From the NCBI GenBank assembly GCA_025463265.1, contig JAOBWH010000059.1:1-37540 (forward strand): a stretch of DNA of 37,540 nt, written 5' to 3'. Made by a program: the position numbers and the translations under genes. Below, piece after piece: positions 16,704 through 23,518 of the stretch. The notes beneath the pieces were generated by a model. It was not told the DNA's origin and did no database searches. It saw only the letters and a list, made by a program, of their open reading frames with translations. The stretch is from Ilumatobacteraceae bacterium. Its GTDB lineage: Bacteria; Actinomycetota; Acidimicrobiia; Acidimicrobiales; Iamiaceae. Positions within the stretch are counted from its first letter, which is position 1, and each line of letters starts with the position of its first letter.

Positions 16704-16859
16704 CCCGGCATGGTGGCACGGTCGCCGCTGCCGTGCGCCATCGTTTGTGCTCGCTGCCGGCGAGCCTGATGAGTCGCAAGGCTAGGAAACAGCCGGAAAA
16801 GCGGTGAGAGTGCGGATGCCGTCCCGTCCGGGGCGGAACCGACGAAGGAGCGCCGCCCC

Positions 16860-17312
16860 ATGTCCCCCCGCCCTCGAACCCGACCCGTCCTCACCGCAGC
16901 GACCGGCCTCGGCCTGGTCGTCCTCCTCGTGCTCGGCGCCGCAGCCTGCAAACCCGGCGCCAGTCCCCAGAACTGGCGGTACAACACCGTCCGCCAGGCC
17001 CACTCCACCGCCACCTTCGGCGCCCACCACGACGTGAAGTACCGCTACAACGGCCGCCGCATCGAGGTCCTCAAGCACAAGTGCGCCGCCGACAACTGGT
17101 ACTCCGGCCTCCGCTACACCGGACGTTGCACGGCGATTCCGCGCAACGGACGTCTCGAGGTCCGGTGGGAGTGGATCTAGGCGAAGGGCTCCCCGCCCAT
17201 CGCTCGCAGCCAGACCTACCGGGGCCGCTACAACGTCTCGCAGTCCGGCAAGATCACCCGGCTGGACTCAGGTTCCGTCCTCGCTCTTCCCTGCAACAAG
17301 TTCAAGCCCTGA
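16860..17312 (+). pseudogene. Small secreted protein interrupted by an in-frame amber codon
   Basis: The ATG at 16860 follows AAGGAG (16845-16850). It encodes a signal peptide (arginines, then GLVVLLVLGAAAC, Cys30), and the frame runs to a TAG at 17178-17180, giving 106 residues. The same frame then stays open for 43 more codons to TGA at 17310. The stretch after the TAG keeps the composition of the part before it (Tyr/Arg/Asn-rich beta-like sequence such as TYRGRYNVSQSGKITRL, one Cys). It looks as if the original gene was about 150 residues long. Either this is a recent nonsense mutation, a sequencing error, or read-through of the stop. I recognise no family. The truncated protein could still be secreted. 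Confidence 0.6.
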
Positions 17313-17326
17313 CGACACCGGTGCCG

Positions 17327-17365
17327 GCCGGTGGTCCGCTTGACTCGTCTGGCGGAACCACCGGC
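17327..17365 (+). terminator. Hairpin between the interrupted gene and gtrA
   Basis: GCCGGTGGTCCGC (17327-17339) pairs with GCGGAACCACCGGC (17352-17365) with a single bulge, around a 12-base loop. There is no T tract. It lies 15 bases after the extended frame of the interrupted gene, and it is a plausible weak terminator. Confidence 0.45.
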
Positions 17366-17383
17366 CCCTAGCATCGGGGGGTC

Positions 17384-17923
17384 GTGAGCAAGTACCACCC
17401 CAAGGCCCTCTGGGCTCAATCCAAGACCGAAGGCGGGCAGCGGGCGATCCGCTACACCGCCACGTCCGTGATCTGCGTGGTCATCACCCAGGTGCTGATC
17501 ATCGTGTTCATGAACGTGGTCCACATCAACGTGATCAAAGGGGTCAAGCGCCCCGTCCAGGCGAACCTCGCTGCGACGATGCTGACATCGGTCCCGGCGT
17601 TCATGCTCAACAAGTACTGGGTCTGGGGCAAGCGGGGGAAGGCCCACCTCCGGCGGGAGGTCCTGCCGTTCTGGCTGTTCACGGTGGCGGGCTGGATCGT
17701 GTCCACGTTCATGGTTGCCTTGGTCTCGAACCTCGCGGGGGACAACGAGACGGAGAAGACCATCTTGGTCATGGCGGCCAACATCATGGGCTTCGGCACG
17801 CTGTGGATCGTGAAGTACATCTTCTTGGACAAGATCATGTTCGGCCCGGATCACCACACGCCGTACGACGAGGACATCGAGCTCGAAGAGGCGGGCATGG
17901 AGCCCGACCTCAAGCACGTCTGA
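17384..17923 (+). CDS. GtrA-family membrane protein
   Basis: The 179-residue protein shows the GtrA layout (PF04138): four hydrophobic helices, the first preceded by RAIRYTATSVICVVITQ. Between helices 2 and 3 it has the family motif FMLNKYWVWG. The C-terminal tail is acidic (DEDIELEEAG) and should be cytoplasmic. GtrA proteins are thought to flip lipid-linked sugars across the membrane during wall or glycan assembly. The GTG start at 17384 gives MSKYHPKALW; a TAGCAT lies 9 bases before it. A methyltransferase gene follows after 7 bases, so the two are probably one transcript. The substrate is unknown; the glycosyltransferase operon 2 kb away is a possible functional partner, by inference only. 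Confidence 0.87.
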   Translation: MSKYHPKALWAQSKTEGGQRAIRYTATSVICVVITQVLIIVFMNVVHINVIKGVKRPVQANLAATMLTSVPAFMLNKYWVWGKRGKAHLRREVLPFWLFTVAGWIVSTFMVALVSNLAGDNETEKTILVMAANIMGFGTLWIVKYIFLDKIMFGPDHHTPYDEDIELEEAGMEPDLKHV

Positions 17924-17930
17924 TCCGGCC

Positions 17931-18581
17931 GTGACCGACGCCATGACCGTCATGCCCGATGATCTCCGGGCGGCTGCCGTCGCCGCTCGCGGCTTCATGC
18001 CCACCGATGAGGGTGACGCCCTGTGGTCCGCCGCCAACGAGGCCACGGCCGCGGTGGCGGATCAGCCGCTCCTCGAGGTGGGCTCGTACTGCGGCAAGTC
18101 GACCATCTGGCTCGGTGCAGCCGCGCAGGCCGCCGGCACCGTCCTGTTCGCCCTCGACCACCACCGGGGCTCGGAAGAGAACCAGGCCGGGTGGGAGCAC
18201 CACGACGCCGATCTGGTCGATCAGGCCATCGGGCGCATGGACACGTTGCCGACGTTCCGCCGCACCGTGTTCGATGCCGGGCTGGAGTCGTCGGTCGTGG
18301 CGCTCGTGGGCGACTCGCCCACCCTCGGACGGTTCTGGACGACGCCGCTGGCGTTCCTGTTCATCGACGGCGGGCACGGCCACGACCCGGCGCACCGGGA
18401 CTACGAGCTGTGGACCCCGCACGTCTCACCGGGCGGCACGCTCTGCATCCACGACGTGTTCCCGAACCCCGACGATGGCGGTCGGCCGCCGTACGAGATC
18501 TACCTCCGGGCGCTCGAGGACGGCTTCACCGAGCGCCGAGCCGTCGGCTCGCTCCGCGTCCTCACCGCCCCCGCTTCCTGA
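17931..18581 (+). CDS. Class I SAM-dependent methyltransferase (Methyltransf_24 type)
   Basis: The 216-residue protein carries the Rossmann methyltransferase blocks: motif I LLEVGSYCGKST, the acidic strand end ALDHH that would bind SAM ribose, FLFIDGGHGHD, and the WTPHVSPGGTLCIHDVF strand-loop typical of the Methyltransf_24 family (often sugar or small-molecule O-methyltransferases or class-switch-like proteins). The GTG at 17931 lies 7 bases after the gtrA stop; ATG 17943 is an alternative start, four residues shorter. Close spacing suggests co-transcription with gtrA. It converges on the prenyltransferase-like gene with 78 bases between. The methyl acceptor cannot be told from the sequence. 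Confidence 0.87.
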   Translation: MTDAMTVMPDDLRAAAVAARGFMPTDEGDALWSAANEATAAVADQPLLEVGSYCGKSTIWLGAAAQAAGTVLFALDHHRGSEENQAGWEHHDADLVDQAIGRMDTLPTFRRTVFDAGLESSVVALVGDSPTLGRFWTTPLAFLFIDGGHGHDPAHRDYELWTPHVSPGGTLCIHDVFPNPDDGGRPPYEIYLRALEDGFTERRAVGSLRVLTAPAS

Positions 18582-18659
18582 ACCCGACTCGCCTCGGGTC
18601 GCTCCTGCCCCTCCGCCAGCCGCTCGGTGACCGGAATGTGCGGGAGCCGGGTGGGGTGC

Positions 18660-19739
18660 TCAGTCGTTGATGGAGGCGTCTTCGTCGCTGATGTCGATCA
18701 GGGGCGGGAGGACCGCGTCGTGATCGGTGAACAGCGCGCTGGTGGGGCCTTCGCCCCAGAGGCCGTCGGCGCCCAGCACCACCGCGGCAGCGGTGTAGGT
18801 GGACTGCTCGTCGGCAGGGAAGTGCGCCAGGTCCGGGTAGACGGTCCCGGTCCAGTAGCGGCCGCCCTCGACCCGGTACTGCTGGATCCACGAGAAGAGC
18901 TGCTGGGCGGTCTCGCGCTCGCCGACGGCGAGGTGGGCGAGGAGGCACTCGCAGGTCTCGGCGACGGTGATCCACGGCCGGTCCTTGACGCAGCGGACGC
19001 CTCGCCCGTCGTCGATGAACGTCTCGTAGCGGTCGGCCAGGCGGGCCCGGCCGGCTTCACCCAAGATCACGCCGCCGAGGACCGGGTAGTACCAGTCCAT
19101 GGCCCAGCGGTGCTTGGGCGCGAACGCGTCGGCCTCCTGGTGGCGGATCACGTAGGCGAGCTTGGCGGCGGACAGCTCCCAGTCCGGGCGCTCGTGGCCG
19201 AGCAGCTCGGCGAGGGCGATGGCGCAGCGCAGCGAGTGGCAGATGCTCGACGAGCCGGTGAGCAGGGCGAAGGGCCAGGGGGTGCCGTCGGCGTGGCGGG
19301 CCCAGAGGATCTCACCGCGGGGCTGCTGGAGCTCGAGCACGTAGTCGATGGCCTTCTCGACCACGGGCCACAGGGCTTCGGCGAAGCCGCGGTCCTCGGT
19401 GAGGAGCCAGTGGTGCCAGACGCCGGCGGCGACGTAGGCGACCACGTTGAGGTCGAACTTGTCGTCCTCGACGCCGTCTTCGACGTAGTACTGGTGCCAG
19501 GCGCCGTCGGGGCGCTGGAGGCCGACCAGCCAGTCGTAGGCCCGCTCGGCTTCCTCGACGCGGCCCCCGAGGGCCAGCGCCATGGCGGCCTCGACGTGGT
19601 TCCACGGGTCGGCGTGGCCGCCGGGGTACCAGGGGATCATGCCGTTGGGCAGCTGCCACTCGGCGATGGCGTCGACGGTGGCCTGGACCTCCGCGGCGGT
19701 GATCACGCCGTCGACCTCGGGAACGGTGATGTCAGCCAC
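18660..19739 (-). CDS. Prenyltransferase-like alpha/alpha-barrel protein
   Basis: The 359-residue protein is rich in Trp and His. It shows repeated helical-hairpin motifs of the alpha/alpha toroid seen in terpene cyclases, protein prenyltransferase beta subunits and some glycosidases: QLPNGMIPWYPGG, VGLQRPDGAWHQYY, ELQQPRGEILW and YRVEGGRYWTGTVY. Database entries for similar proteins are usually called prenyltransferase, but no DDxD or zinc site is evident, and the true reaction is unknown. It is the last gene of a minus-strand operon: its start overlaps the preceding methyltransferase gene by 8 bases (19732-19739), and a glycosyltransferase lies before that. The tight trio suggests a joint role in making or modifying a sugar-containing lipid or wall component. 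Confidence 0.75.
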   Translation of the reverse strand: MADITVPEVDGVITAAEVQATVDAIAEWQLPNGMIPWYPGGHADPWNHVEAAMALALGGRVEEAERAYDWLVGLQRPDGAWHQYYVEDGVEDDKFDLNVVAYVAAGVWHHWLLTEDRGFAEALWPVVEKAIDYVLELQQPRGEILWARHADGTPWPFALLTGSSSICHSLRCAIALAELLGHERPDWELSAAKLAYVIRHQEADAFAPKHRWAMDWYYPVLGGVILGEAGRARLADRYETFIDDGRGVRCVKDRPWITVAETCECLLAHLAVGERETAQQLFSWIQQYRVEGGRYWTGTVYPDLAHFPADEQSTYTAAAVVLGADGLWGEGPTSALFTDHDAVLPPLIDISDEDASIND

Positions 19740-20475
19740 CGACGGCCTCCGCGACCTTGGCCGGTTTGCGGGCGTAGAGCACGAGGCTCTTGCCGAGGAC
19801 GGGGTTGAGCGCCTTCTCGGTCCACCGGGTGAGCTTGGGCGCCTTCATGATGTCCCAGGTGAGGAGCTTGAGGTAGGCCTGCACCAGCCGGTTGTCGTCG
19901 TTGGTGGGGCCGACGGCGCACTTGAGCCACCAGTACGGGGAGTGCAGGGCGTGGGCGCGATGGGTGCCCTCGGGGACGAGCCCGGCGGTGGTGAAGCGGT
20001 TCTCCAGCTCCACCCCGGTGAAGATCCGGACGTGGCCGCCCGGCACGAACGGGGCGTGGTACTCGTCGGAGAGCGCCCAGCAGATCCGCTCGGGGAGGAA
20101 CGAGGGCACGGTGACGGCGAGCAGCCCGCCCGGCTTGAGGACCCGGGCCAGCTCGGCGGCGGCGGCGCTGTCGTCGGGGATGTGCTCCATGACCTCGGAG
20201 CAGATGATGACGTCGAAGGTGTCATCGCCGAACGGCAGGCCGGTGCCGTCGCCGTTGACCGTGGCCCAGTGGGTCCCGGCGGGGGCCTCCCCGGCCTCCT
20301 GCATGGCCTGGAACAGCCCGGAGCAGTCCTTCAGGTCCGCGAGGGAGTAGTCGAGGGCCACGATGTGGGCGCCTCGGCGGTACACCTCGAACGCGTGGCG
20401 GCCGGCACCGGCACCCATGTCCAGGACCAGGTCTCCGGGCTTGAGCCCCAGGCGGTCGAACTCGACGGTCAACAT
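19732..20475 (-). CDS. Class I SAM-dependent methyltransferase
   Basis: The 247-residue protein has a clear Methyltransf_11-type fold: motif I VLDMGAGAGRHAFEVYRRG, the acidic ribose-binding end VALDYS, DGTGLPFGDDTFDVIICSEVMEHI, and LARVLKPGGLLAVTVPS. The C-terminal 90 residues carry LHSPYWWLKCAVG, an aromatic segment that may touch the membrane or a lipid substrate. It starts 17 bases after the glycosyltransferase stop and its own 3' end overlaps the prenyltransferase-like gene by 8 bases, so translation is likely coupled. The acceptor is unknown; a glycan made by the neighbouring glycosyltransferase is a reasonable inference. Confidence 0.87.
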   Translation of the reverse strand: MLTVEFDRLGLKPGDLVLDMGAGAGRHAFEVYRRGAHIVALDYSLADLKDCSGLFQAMQEAGEAPAGTHWATVNGDGTGLPFGDDTFDVIICSEVMEHIPDDSAAAAELARVLKPGGLLAVTVPSFLPERICWALSDEYHAPFVPGGHVRIFTGVELENRFTTAGLVPEGTHRAHALHSPYWWLKCAVGPTNDDNRLVQAYLKLLTWDIMKAPKLTRWTEKALNPVLGKSLVLYARKPAKVAEAVGG

Positions 20476-20492
20476 GGCAGTGGTCCGTCCGC

Positions 20493-21749
20493 TTACTTCT
20501 GCGCCAGGCGGGCGCGGTACTCGTCGACGGTCTTCTCGGCGGTGTGGCGCCAGCTCCAGTGGTCGATGACCCGCTGGCGACCGGCGAGGCCGACCTTGCG
20601 GCCGATCTCGGGGTGGTCGAGCACGTAGGCCAGCTTGACGGCGAGGGCCTCGCTGTCGCCGGGGGGCACGAGGAAGGCGGTCTCGTTGTCGGGGCCGACG
20701 ACCTCGGGCACAGCACCGCCGGTGGTGGCGACGAGCGGGATGGCGCAGCTCATGGCCTCGATGGCCGGGAGCGAGAAGCCCTCGTACAGCGACGGCACGA
20801 CCGCGATCTCGGCCTCGGAGTACAGCTCGACGATGCGCTCGTCGGACACCCCGGACACGAAGGTGACGGCGTCGGCCAGGCCGAGCTCATCGATGGTGCG
20901 GGCCGACTCGCCGCCCGGCTTGGCCTTGCCGATGACGGTGAGGGTGATCTCGGGCCGTTCGGTGCGCAGCTTGGCGACCGCCTCGAGCAGGTAGCGCAGG
21001 CCCTTCATGGCCACGTCGGCGCTGGCCGTGGTGATGAACATGCCGGGCTTTCGCTCGACGCCCTCGACCGGCAGGAACATCTCGGGATCGACGCCAACCG
21101 GCACGATGTGCATGCGGTCGGTGTCGACCTTGTGGTCGGTGTGGATGTCCTTGAAGGAGTTCTCCGACACGGTGATGACCCGCTTGAGACGGCGGGCGAC
21201 CTCGGTCTGCATGTCGACGAAGGCGTACCAGCGGCGCAGGTTCAACTTCTTGAAGAAGCCCTGCGCGTGCTCGATCTCGAGGCGGCGGTCCACCGTGATG
21301 GGGTGGTGGATCGTGGCGATGACCGGCAGGCCCGCCTGCTCGATGGCGAGGAGGCCGAAGCCGAGCGACTGGTTGTCGTGGACGATGTCGAACTCGTCGG
21401 TGCGGTGCTTGAGCTCGTCCCAGGCGCGCAGGGTGAACGCCAGCGGCTCGGGGAAGGTGCCGAACGTGAAGGCGCTGACCTCCACCCAGTCCTTCCAGTT
21501 CTTGAGCTCCCAGAGACCGGGCTGGCGCATCGGGAAGTAGTCGTTGTAGATCTGCAGGCTGGGCAGCTCGACCAGCGGGACACGGGGGTCCAGCTCGGGG
21601 TACGGGGGACCGCCGAAGACGGTCACCTCGTGGCCCAGGTCCACCAGCGCCTTGGACAGGTGGCGGACGTAGATGCCCTGGCCACCGCAGTGGGGTTTGC
21701 CCCGGTAGGCGAGGAGTGCGATGCGAAGGGGACGGTCAGCTGAGGCCAT
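20493..21749 (-). CDS. Glycosyltransferase family 4 (GT-B fold)
   Basis: The 418-residue protein is a retaining GT-B glycosyltransferase. The N-terminal domain begins RIALLAYRGKPHCGGQGIYV, with the glycine-rich acceptor-side loop, and contains HDNQSLGFG and ATIHHPI. The C-terminal domain has the nucleotide-sugar signature with two glutamates, PSLYEGFSLPAIEAMSC (EX7E type). It should act at the cytoplasmic face of the membrane, using a nucleotide sugar. It is the first gene of the trio with the methyltransferase and the prenyltransferase-like protein. The ATG at 21749 is the start of homology; GAAAGG lies 11-16 bases upstream. A 16-base inverted repeat (21773-21788) sits in its leader/promoter region. 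The donor and acceptor cannot be named. Confidence 0.9.
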   Translation of the reverse strand: MASADRPLRIALLAYRGKPHCGGQGIYVRHLSKALVDLGHEVTVFGGPPYPELDPRVPLVELPSLQIYNDYFPMRQPGLWELKNWKDWVEVSAFTFGTFPEPLAFTLRAWDELKHRTDEFDIVHDNQSLGFGLLAIEQAGLPVIATIHHPITVDRRLEIEHAQGFFKKLNLRRWYAFVDMQTEVARRLKRVITVSENSFKDIHTDHKVDTDRMHIVPVGVDPEMFLPVEGVERKPGMFITTASADVAMKGLRYLLEAVAKLRTERPEITLTVIGKAKPGGESARTIDELGLADAVTFVSGVSDERIVELYSEAEIAVVPSLYEGFSLPAIEAMSCAIPLVATTGGAVPEVVGPDNETAFLVPPGDSEALAVKLAYVLDHPEIGRKVGLAGRQRVIDHWSWRHTAEKTVDEYRARLAQK

Positions 21750-21772
21750 GAGAGCACCAGCCTTTCGGGTTG

Positions 21773-21788
21773 TTGACCACCGGGTCAA
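21773..21788. promoter_or_regulatory. Inverted repeat TTGACC-ACCG-GGTCAA upstream of the glycosyltransferase operon
   Basis: Perfect 6-base arms around a 4-base centre, 24-39 bases before the ATG at 21749. On the minus strand the TTGACC arm could double as a -35 element. This is the size and place of a dimeric repressor site, but I cannot name the regulator. Confidence 0.4.
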
Positions 21789-21839
21789 GCGAGCGTTCGC
21801 CCGAGCGTCGGTGCAACCGGCGGGAAACCGACCGGATTC

Positions 21840-21857
21840 CCTGGCACCCGTGCCAGG
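21840..21857 (-). terminator. Hairpin just downstream of lnt
   Basis: CCTGGCA and TGCCAGG pair around CCCG (21840-21857 with outer bases), 3 bases after the lnt stop codon on the minus strand. There is no T tract. It may be a weak terminator between lnt and the glycosyltransferase operon. Confidence 0.35.
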
Positions 21858-21859
21858 CG

Positions 21860-23416
21860 TCACGGCCCGATCGGGCGGCGGCGGCGGGTGCTGAGCCAGG
21901 CGAGGGCCCAGGCGCCGGCGAGCAGGAGCGCGGCGATCACCCGGGTGGGGGTGTCGCCGAAGCGGGTGTACCAGGTGAACCCGGTGCGCAGGGGCACGGC
22001 CTGGTGGCGGACCGCCCGCTCCTTGGTGGCGGTGCGCTGCTCGACCTTCCCCTCGGGGCTGACGAACGCGCTGAAGCCGGTGGGCGCCACCTGCACCAGC
22101 CAGCGGCCGTTCTCGATGGCCCGCAGCCGGGATGAGGCGATCTGCTGGGTCTGCACGAACGTGCCGGTGTAGGTCGACCCGTTGGTGGGGTTGTAGATGA
22201 CCTCGCCGCCCGCCTCCACCGCAGCTCGCGCCCGGTGGCCGAAGAACACCTCCCACGAGATGGTGGTGGCGAGCGGAGCGGCGTCGGTGCGGAGCAGCCC
22301 GGACTGGTGGGAGGTGGTGGCGTCGCGTGCGGCGAGGGTGTCGGGGGCCACCTTCTCGATGAGGGAGCGGAACGGCACCCACTCGCCGAAGGGCACCCGC
22401 TGGACCTTCACGTACCGGTCGCCCCAGTTGCCGGCCGCATCGAGGACCTGCTGCGAGTTGCGGAAGTTGACGTCGTCGATCCCTTCGACGGTGCCCACCG
22501 ACAGCGGTGCGCCGAGGCGCCGGGCCAGGGCCTGGAGCTCGGTGCCCTCCTTGGCGTCCTGCACGTCGAAGTCGGTGTCGACGACGTTCTCGGGCCACAG
22601 CACCAGGTCCATGCCGTCGGGCACGTCCTCGCTGGCTCGGAGGTGGCGCTCGAACACCTTGCGCCGGTCGGTGTTGATCGCCCGGGTGCCCTGGGGGCCG
22701 CCGCCCTGCACGAACGCCACCTGGATCTCCTCGCCCGTGGCCTCCCCCCTGGGCGCCACGAGTGCGAGGCCGACGACCGCCGCACCAGCGAGCACGAGGG
22801 CGCCCGCCTTGCGCCAGTCCCGGGCGATCGCGGCCGACAGGGCGACTCCGATGGCCACCGTGACCGCCGCGATGGCGAGCACGCCGCCGATCCGGGCGAC
22901 CGGCGCCAGCGGCCCGGCGACCTGGCCGACCGCCAGGAGCGAGAGCGGGACGCCGCCGAAGGGCCAGGCCGTGCGGAGCGACTCGCACAGGACCCACGCG
23001 CCGATGAGCCCGAGCGCCCGGCCGGCGTGAGGTGGGACCAGGGTGCAGAACGCCCCGACGAGGAAGCCGAAGAACACCACGGCGAGGACGTAGCCCGGCG
23101 CGGTGAGCTGGCTCATCCAGAAGATGGTCGGGGTGAACAGGGTCCAGCCGAGGACCGAGCCCCGGAACAGCCGCTGCTTCCAGGTGGTGGCGGCGAGGAG
23201 CCGGTCGAGCAGGACGATGCCGCCGAACGCCAGCGGCCACCAACCCCACGGGGGCAGGGAGGCGGCGATGAGCAGGCCGGCGGCCACGGCGCGGACCGAA
23301 GGGCGCCCCACCAGGCCGCGGATGCCGGCCGGGCCGCCGACCGGGTCGGGGGCCGGCTCGGCCTCGGAGCCAGCGGCGCCGTCGTCGGCCGCAGCGGTGG
23401 TGGGGGTGTCGGACAT
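21860..23416 (-). CDS. lnt: Apolipoprotein N-acyltransferase homologue with Ser in place of the catalytic Cys
   Basis: Lnt adds the third acyl chain to the N-terminal cysteine of lipoproteins at the outer face of the membrane. The 518-residue protein has about six N-terminal helices (PPWGWWPLAF near the first, LRTAWPFGGVP later), then a nitrilase-like domain and a last helix near the C-terminus. In the nitrilase domain the catalytic Glu is E276 (LWPENVVD), the Lys K337 (VKVQRVPFGE) and a second Glu E345. The position of the nucleophile (ICYE in E. coli, C387) reads ISWE, with S387 encoded by TCG at 22256-22258. The usual NDAWFG block is also altered (NPTNGSTYTG). The fold assignment is firm; activity is uncertain because nitrilase-type enzymes need the Cys. 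The start MSDTPTT is taken as the ATG at 23416. Confidence 0.85.
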   Translation of the reverse strand: MSDTPTTAAADDGAAGSEAEPAPDPVGGPAGIRGLVGRPSVRAVAAGLLIAASLPPWGWWPLAFGGIVLLDRLLAATTWKQRLFRGSVLGWTLFTPTIFWMSQLTAPGYVLAVVFFGFLVGAFCTLVPPHAGRALGLIGAWVLCESLRTAWPFGGVPLSLLAVGQVAGPLAPVARIGGVLAIAAVTVAIGVALSAAIARDWRKAGALVLAGAAVVGLALVAPRGEATGEEIQVAFVQGGGPQGTRAINTDRRKVFERHLRASEDVPDGMDLVLWPENVVDTDFDVQDAKEGTELQALARRLGAPLSVGTVEGIDDVNFRNSQQVLDAAGNWGDRYVKVQRVPFGEWVPFRSLIEKVAPDTLAARDATTSHQSGLLRTDAAPLATTISWEVFFGHRARAAVEAGGEVIYNPTNGSTYTGTFVQTQQIASSRLRAIENGRWLVQVAPTGFSAFVSPEGKVEQRTATKERAVRHQAVPLRTGFTWYTRFGDTPTRVIAALLLAGAWALAWLSTRRRRPIGP

Positions 23417-23506
23417 CAGCCGATGAGTCTGGCCCACCGGGGGCACCAGGCCGCAGTCGCTGCGAGGGCACCGGAGGCGCAGCCCGCCCAGCGGTCGGGC
23501 CGTCGC

Positions 23507-23512
23507 TAGGGT
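23507..23512 (+). promoter_or_regulatory. Putative -10 box (TAGGGT), 6 bases before an ATC start
   Basis: TAGGGT-N6-ATC: the first base of the mRNA would be the A of ATC at 23519. The TAG of the box is itself an in-frame stop, so the coding frame cannot extend further upstream. Confidence 0.45.
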
Positions 23513-23518
23513 CGCGCC

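Noticed and set aside
17081-17371. Frameshift explanation for the interrupted secreted gene
   Set aside because: The original frame itself continues cleanly after the TAG with similar composition, so a point nonsense change explains it better than a shift to this frame.
18582-18599. ACCCGA-CTCGCC-TCGGGT hairpin between convergent genes
   Set aside because: Only six pairs and no T tract; too weak to call a terminator.
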